A DNA stretch of 64,000 bases from Emticicia sp. C21 (lineage in GTDB: Bacteria > Bacteroidota > Bacteroidia > Cytophagales > Spirosomataceae), in NCBI RefSeq assembly GCF_003418935.1, contig NZ_QVMT01000011.1, positions 124,353-188,352 of the forward strand. The letters are read 5' to 3'. This document shows, in pieces, positions 59,827-64,000 of the stretch; position 1 is the stretch's first letter, and every line of letters starts with the position of its first letter. A program made the translations under genes and the position numbers. The notes below the pieces were generated by a model. The model was not told where the DNA came from and made no database searches. It was given only the letters and a program-made list of their open reading frames with translations.

Positions 59827-61728
59827 CTATCTCATTTGCTGCGCACCATTCTTTATTTCTTCCACAACTCCAGGGTCAAGTAGGGTAGTGGTGTCACCCA
59901 GATTTGAAGTTTCACCTTCGGCAATTTTTCTTAAAATACGGCGCATAATTTTGCCCGAACGGGTTTTAGGCAGGCCGCTCACAAACTGAATTTTATCAGG
60001 TTTCGCGATTGGCCCAATTACTCTTGAAACGGTAGCTAAAATATCTTTACGTGTTAAATCAAGGTCATTCATATGACTTTCACAAATCACATAAGCGTAA
60101 ATACCCTGTCCTTTAATATCGTGCGGATAACCTACAACTGCCGACTCTACTACACCTGTGTGCATATTGATAGCATTTTCAACCTCGGCAGTGCCAATTC
60201 TATGGCCTGAAACGTTGAGTACATCATCTACGCGGCCTGTAATCCTATAAAAACCGTTCTCATCGCGCATAGCACCATCGCCGGTAAAATATAGGTTCGG
60301 ATAGGTAGCAAAATAAGTAGTGCGACAACGCTCATGGTCTCCCCAGGTCGTTCGGATAATTGATGGCCACGGGAATTTAATGCATAAATTGCCACTTACA
60401 TTTCCGCCTAAAATTTCGTTGCCACTTTCGTCGACCAACATCATTTGTACACCCGGAAGTGGGAGAGAGGCCCAGGCTGGTTTCAGAGGGGTAATTCCGG
60501 CTAAAGCCGAAATTAATATACCCGCAGTCTCAGTCTGCCACCACGTATCAACTACCGGACAATTATCTTTACCGATATTTTTAGAATACCAATGCCATGC
60601 TTCTTCGTTAATCGGCTCACCGACAGAACCTAATATTTTCAATGAACTTAAATCTTTTCCTTCTACATATTCCGTTCCGAAGCCCATTAATGAACGGATG
60701 GCTGTTGGTGCTGTATAAAGAATATTCACGCGATGTTTCTCTACAATTTCCCAGAAACGTCCGGCATCAGGATAAGTAGGAATACCCTCAAACATTAAAG
60801 AAATAGCCCCACAAGCTAATGGCCCGTAAACAATATATGAATGCCCTGTTATCCATCCAATATCAGCCGTACAGAAATGTATCATACCCGGTTTATATTG
60901 AAATACATTCAGGAATGTATAAGCAGTATAGACCATATAACCTCCACAGGTATGCACTACGCCTTTTGGTTTTCCTGTTGAGCCAGAAGTATATAGAATA
61001 AACAACGGGTCTTCTGAATCCATTTCTTCAGCCGGACAGTCAGAGTTTACAAACTTTACTTCTTCTTCCCACCAAACATCACGGCCTTTAATCATACTCA
61101 CAGGGGTGCGGGTACGAGTGGCTACAATTACTTTCTTTATCGATGGACAACCAATCAAAGCATCGTCCACAGTATCTTTCATCGGAATGGTTTTATTACC
61201 ACGCACGGCGCCATCAGTTGTAATGACAGCCACACATTGAGAGTCATTGATACGGTCGGCAATAGAAGAGGCAGAAAAACCACCAAATACCACCGAGTGA
61301 ATGGCACCAATACGCGCACAAGCCAGTGTTGCAATGGCTAATTCAGGTATCATGGGCATATAGATACATACTCTATCTCCTTTTTTGACACCATTGCGTT
61401 TCAATACGTTTGCAAAACTACATACACGGTCAAATAATTGACGGTAGGTCAGTGTAACACTATCTTCGTCCGGATCGTTAGGTTCCCAGATAATGGCAGG
61501 TTGCTGAGGTTTATCTCTTACGTGGCGGTCAAGGCAGTTTTCTGTAATATTGAGTTTACCACCTACAAACCAATGTATTTTTGGTTCCTTGAAATTCCAG
61601 TCTAAAACTTTTGTCCAGGGTTTTTTCCATTCAAAATTATTGGCAGCAATTTCAGCCCAAAAGCCTTCAGGGTCTTGCACACTCGCCTCATAGGCTTTTT
61701 GATATTCTTCGTAGTTTTGAATAAGCAT
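59827..61728 (-). CDS. acs: acetyl-CoA synthetase (AMP-forming)
   Basis: A 633-residue ligase making acetyl-CoA from acetate, ATP and CoA. The adenylation motifs are intact: YTSGSTGKPKGVVHTCGGYM (P-loop), VDTWWQTETAGI, YFTGDGAMRDENGFYRITGR, and the lysine acetylation/catalytic motif GLPKTRSGKIMRRILRKIAEG. The N-terminal NTENCLDRH-type sequence reads LNITENCLDRHV. Length fits the family (about 630-650). Monocistronic on the minus strand with its own terminator. The malic enzyme and symporter elsewhere in the window fit the same acid-use theme, but no regulatory link is visible. Confidence 0.96.
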   Translation of the reverse strand: MLIQNYEEYQKAYEASVQDPEGFWAEIAANNFEWKKPWTKVLDWNFKEPKIHWFVGGKLNITENCLDRHVRDKPQQPAIIWEPNDPDEDSVTLTYRQLFDRVCSFANVLKRNGVKKGDRVCIYMPMIPELAIATLACARIGAIHSVVFGGFSASSIADRINDSQCVAVITTDGAVRGNKTIPMKDTVDDALIGCPSIKKVIVATRTRTPVSMIKGRDVWWEEEVKFVNSDCPAEEMDSEDPLFILYTSGSTGKPKGVVHTCGGYMVYTAYTFLNVFQYKPGMIHFCTADIGWITGHSYIVYGPLACGAISLMFEGIPTYPDAGRFWEIVEKHRVNILYTAPTAIRSLMGFGTEYVEGKDLSSLKILGSVGEPINEEAWHWYSKNIGKDNCPVVDTWWQTETAGILISALAGITPLKPAWASLPLPGVQMMLVDESGNEILGGNVSGNLCIKFPWPSIIRTTWGDHERCRTTYFATYPNLYFTGDGAMRDENGFYRITGRVDDVLNVSGHRIGTAEVENAINMHTGVVESAVVGYPHDIKGQGIYAYVICESHMNDLDLTRKDILATVSRVIGPIAKPDKIQFVSGLPKTRSGKIMRRILRKIAEGETSNLGDTTTLLDPGVVEEIKNGAQQMR

Positions 61729-61844
61729 GATTGAATAAGAGGGTAATTAGAATTATAATGGTTACTCCGTACTTTAAAATTATGCCCAAAGTCTAATGAA
61801 ATTGGTCATAAACTCTCCTTAAGGGGCTAGGGGCGTTTTTCTTG

Positions 61845-61896
61845 CAAATATCGCAGATAATTATCCTACAATCCAACTACCAACTTTAGGAATTTT
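61845..61896. repeat. 52-bp exact duplicate at the 3' end of the first acyltransferase gene
   Basis: These 52 bases are identical to 63133-63184. They cover the last 36 nt of the coding region and 16 nt beyond the stop. The match extends past the gene end, showing that the two genes share a duplicated segment rather than convergent sequence. Confidence 0.9.
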
Positions 61897-62925
61897 ACTG
61901 ATAATCTTTACTATCAGATAACTAATAGCAACAGTTAGCAAAAAATGACTAGTAATTCCGACCAATGGATGAATCCATGTATAGTTAATCTGATATCCTC
62001 GTGATAATATTCGCAAAATCAAGGCATGAACTAAATAAATTCCAAAGCTTGTTTTATCAAGTTCGGCCATGATTTTAGGTAGAAAATCTACATTGCAAGC
62101 TTTCTGAAATAAAAGAAACATGAATATAGACATCAGTATAACAGGTATACTCAAATAATCTGTATAATCAAATAGATATGATCCTTCTTGCCATGAGACT
62201 ATATAACAAATATAGGCTGTAAGCGCCCAAGAAGCTAAAAATAAGAGAATAAGTATGCCTTTTGAGAGTTTTGTTCCTGTATTTCCTAGCCAATAACCTA
62301 ATACGAAATAACCAATAAAACCCGTAAAATATCTGAGGTCAAACTTGATTTCGAAGCCAAACCACTTATTTACTAAAGTATAAACTACATTCCCTACAAA
62401 CCACAAGGTTAAAAAATAGAAAATTTCATTCCTTCGGGTTTCCAGTGGAGGGCTATTTTCTCCTCCTTTTATCCATCGACTGATAATAGGTGTGAAAGCA
62501 TAGATACTCAGAAGCATATACACAAACCACAAATGCGCCGCACCCCCTCCGGTACCTGTTAGAATTTTTTTAACAAATTCGCTAACTGTCCAGGATGTTC
62601 TTTCATCATCTAACCCCTTAAAATTTAACCAGATGTTCCAGGTAATAATGTAAATCAGGCCCCAGATAAGAAACGGAACAAAAACTTTTATGAAGCGTTT
62701 TTTTAGAAAACTACCTAGTTCGTCGTACTTACCAATGAGTAGATAGCCTGAAAGCATGACAAATACAGGGACAGCAAACCTGCCAAATATATTAATAATA
62801 TGGCAAATCCACCAGTCTGTATAGGGTATTGTCTTCACGTTTAATGAACCAAAGGCTGCAACATGGAGCAAAATAACAGTAAGAGTCGCTAATACCCGCA
62901 AGTTAGTCACCCAGTATTTTTTCAT
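61861..62925 (-). CDS. acyltransferase family 3 membrane protein
   Basis: A 354-residue integral membrane acyltransferase (OafA/NodX-like family 3), which transfers acetyl or other acyl groups to sugars, exopolysaccharide or lipids. It starts KKYWVTNLRVLATLTVILLH with the family Arg and His (NLRVLATL, VILLHVAAF). The GRFAVPVFVMLSGYLLIGKY helix, a periplasmic glycine loop (GGGAAHLWFVYMLL) and about ten helices follow. The final HPLVGITSHFLLTVAISYLI matches the neighbour. It overlaps the preceding small gene by 4 nt (ATGA). A close paralog lies upstream. Confidence 0.9.
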   Translation of the reverse strand: MKKYWVTNLRVLATLTVILLHVAAFGSLNVKTIPYTDWWICHIINIFGRFAVPVFVMLSGYLLIGKYDELGSFLKKRFIKVFVPFLIWGLIYIITWNIWLNFKGLDDERTSWTVSEFVKKILTGTGGGAAHLWFVYMLLSIYAFTPIISRWIKGGENSPPLETRRNEIFYFLTLWFVGNVVYTLVNKWFGFEIKFDLRYFTGFIGYFVLGYWLGNTGTKLSKGILILLFLASWALTAYICYIVSWQEGSYLFDYTDYLSIPVILMSIFMFLLFQKACNVDFLPKIMAELDKTSFGIYLVHALILRILSRGYQINYTWIHPLVGITSHFLLTVAISYLIVKIISKIPKVGSWIVG

Positions 62926-63062
62926 AATTTTTTTCCACTCTTGGTGTTATAAACACCCTGCAAGGAATAATGACCGAATAATGACATGCCTAACGAAATG
63001 ATAGATGCCAGAAAAAATGCGAAAATAATGCTAGTCACTAAACCACTGGTTTGACTAAACAT
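62922..63062 (-). CDS. candidate 46-residue membrane peptide coupled to the acyltransferase
   Basis: Found by direct translation of the gap. It starts ATG 63062 (MFSQTSGLVTSIIFAFFLAS), continues as one hydrophobic helix, and ends LQGVYNTKSGKKL. Its TGA stop overlaps the acyltransferase ATG as ATGA, a layout typical of translational coupling. The frame stays open upstream to about 63128 without an ATG, so a remnant of a longer gene cannot be excluded. I recognise no family. Confidence 0.45.
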   Translation of the reverse strand: MFSQTSGLVTSIIFAFFLASIISLGMSLFGHYSLQGVYNTKSGKKL

Positions 63063-63132
63063 GATTAAATAACAGGATAATTTGAAATATAATAATATTA
63101 CTCCAAATAGGTATTCTAAACAATGTTAAGCT

Positions 63133-63184
63133 CAAATATCGCAGATAATTATCCTACAATCCAACTACCAACTTTAGGAATTTT
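63133..63184. repeat. 52-bp exact duplicate at the 3' end of the second acyltransferase gene
   Basis: Identical to 61845-61896; see that entry. The duplication edge lies about 16 nt beyond the stop codon. Confidence 0.9.
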
Positions 63185-64000
63185 GCTGATAATTTTTACA
63201 ATCAGATAGCTGATAGCCAATGTTATTAAAAAATGAACGGTAATTCCTATTAATGGATGAATCCAGGTAAAATTAATCTGGTATTCTCTGGATAATATTC
63301 GTAAAATCAAAGCATGTACCAGATAAATGCCATAGCTGGTAATATCCAACTCATTCATGAGTTTAGGTATAAATTCTATATTACAAGCTTTCTGAAATAA
63401 TAGAAATATGGTTATTGACATAGCCATTACAGGTAAACTCAGATAATCAGTATAATCATATACATACTTACCTGCCTGCCACGAAACAACATAACAAATA
63501 TAGGCTGTCAAAGCCAATGAGGTCAGGAATAAAAGAATAAGTATGCTTTTTGAGAGTCTTGTACCTATGTTGCCAAGCCAATAACCCAGCACAAAATAAC
63601 CCGCAAAACCCGTAAAATATCGGATATCAAACTTAATCTCAAAACCAAACCACTTGTTTACTAAAGTATAAACTACATTACCAACAACCCATAGAGATAT
63701 GAAATAGATAATTTCGTTGCGCTTGGCATCAGGGAGAGAACTGTTCTCTGTTCCTTTAATCCATCGGCTGATAACAGGTGTAAAGGCATAAATACCCAGA
63801 AGCATATACACAAACCATAAATGTCCGGCGCCACCTCCACCCCCTGTTAATATTTTCCTGATAAAATCACCAATCGTCCAGGGAGTTCGTTCATTAGCAA
63901 ATCCTTTAAAATTAGACCATATGATATAGATTAAGCTCCAGATGAGAAACGGAACAAAAATGCGACTGAAACGTTTTTTTAGAAAACTACTTAATTCTTC
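63149..64000 (-). CDS. acyltransferase family 3 membrane protein, paralog, cut by the window edge
   Basis: The C-terminal 283 or so residues of a second acyltransferase. The frame stays open to base 64000, where it begins in the equivalent of residue 70 of its neighbour (EELSSFLKKRF). A shorter start at 63811 would lose two-thirds of a domain and is not credible. Shared blocks include HLWFVYMLL, ISRWIKG, VNKWFGFEIKFD and IVKIISKIPKVGSWIVG; the two proteins align without gaps over most of their length. The C-terminal 12 codons are identical at the DNA level. The pair is a tandem duplication, and the substrates may differ. Confidence 0.9.
   Translation of the reverse strand, partial: EELSSFLKKRFSRIFVPFLIWSLIYIIWSNFKGFANERTPWTIGDFIRKILTGGGGGAGHLWFVYMLLGIYAFTPVISRWIKGTENSSLPDAKRNEIIYFISLWVVGNVVYTLVNKWFGFEIKFDIRYFTGFAGYFVLGYWLGNIGTRLSKSILILLFLTSLALTAYICYVVSWQAGKYVYDYTDYLSLPVMAMSITIFLLFQKACNIEFIPKLMNELDITSYGIYLVHALILRILSREYQINFTWIHPLIGITVHFLITLAISYLIVKIISKIPKVGSWIVG

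Noticed and set aside
63149-63811. A separate short acyltransferase of 220 residues
   Set aside because: The frame continues upstream to the window end and aligns with the paralog's N-terminal half, so it is a full gene cut by the window edge.

Overview
The window reads as an AT-rich chromosomal segment from a member of the Bacteroidota, most likely order Cytophagales (an Emticicia/Arcicella/Spirosoma-like lineage; the genus is inference). Three things support this. Upstream regions carry the Bacteroidota promoter signature TTTG-N18-20-TAnnTTTG and lack strong Shine-Dalgarno motifs. Two secreted proteins end in type IX secretion sorting domains. The gene content is typical of the group: short NuoG, an ExbB-ExbD-ExbD-TonB operon, a flavin reductase fold protein, and a Phe/Tyr degradation cluster. 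I see no rRNA, tRNA, CRISPR array, prophage or intact insertion sequence.

Layout. 0.2-1.1 kb: RDD and DUF2752 membrane proteins. 1.1-5.4 kb (minus): malic enzyme fused to a phosphotransacetylase-like domain, a dicarboxylate symporter and a secreted protein. 5.6-10.4 kb: an ABC exporter, three small genes and two paralogous secreted proteins. 10.4-14.3 kb: divergent RecQ helicase and an M28 peptidase. 14.7-20.9 kb: ExbB, two ExbD, TonB, a small membrane protein, a PstS-like lipoprotein and a TPR protein. 21.0-22.8 kb: adenylate kinase and Obg GTPase. 23.1-28.9 kb: two large tandem secreted SGNH/sialate-esterase-like proteins with Ig-like repeats and T9SS signals. 29.0-37.5 kb: nuoABCDEFGHIJ, closed by a strong terminator with nuoKLMN absent. 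37.6-46.6 kb: adenine deaminase, Ser/Thr dehydratase, DinB, maltokinase-like protein, MacB/FtsX-type permease and DapF. 46.8-51.6 kb: hmgA-hppD-phhA-marR-fahA. 51.7-59.6 kb: antiporter, flavin reductase, small lipoprotein, peptide deformylase, OmpA protein, NAD(P)HX repair enzyme, VOC protein and L19. 59.8-64.0 kb (minus): acetyl-CoA synthetase and two tandem acyltransferases, the second cut by the window edge.

The most unusual signals lie between genes. Three gaps (adk-obg, nuoB-nuoC, nnr-VOC) are filled almost exactly by inverted arrays of an 8-bp unit (TTnAGTGA on one arm, TCACTnAA on the other). In all three the right arm ends 9-12 nt before the next start codon. A different palindromic element fills the ompA-nnr gap, and a third, degenerate one lies between nuoA and nuoB. 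The hmgA promoter is bracketed by a perfect 12-bp inverted repeat whose half-sites recur at marR, which suggests a MarR operator. Two genes of fewer than 60 codons were found by hand: a 59-residue lipoprotein at 53877-54056, and a 46-residue membrane peptide whose stop overlaps an acyltransferase start at 62922-63062.
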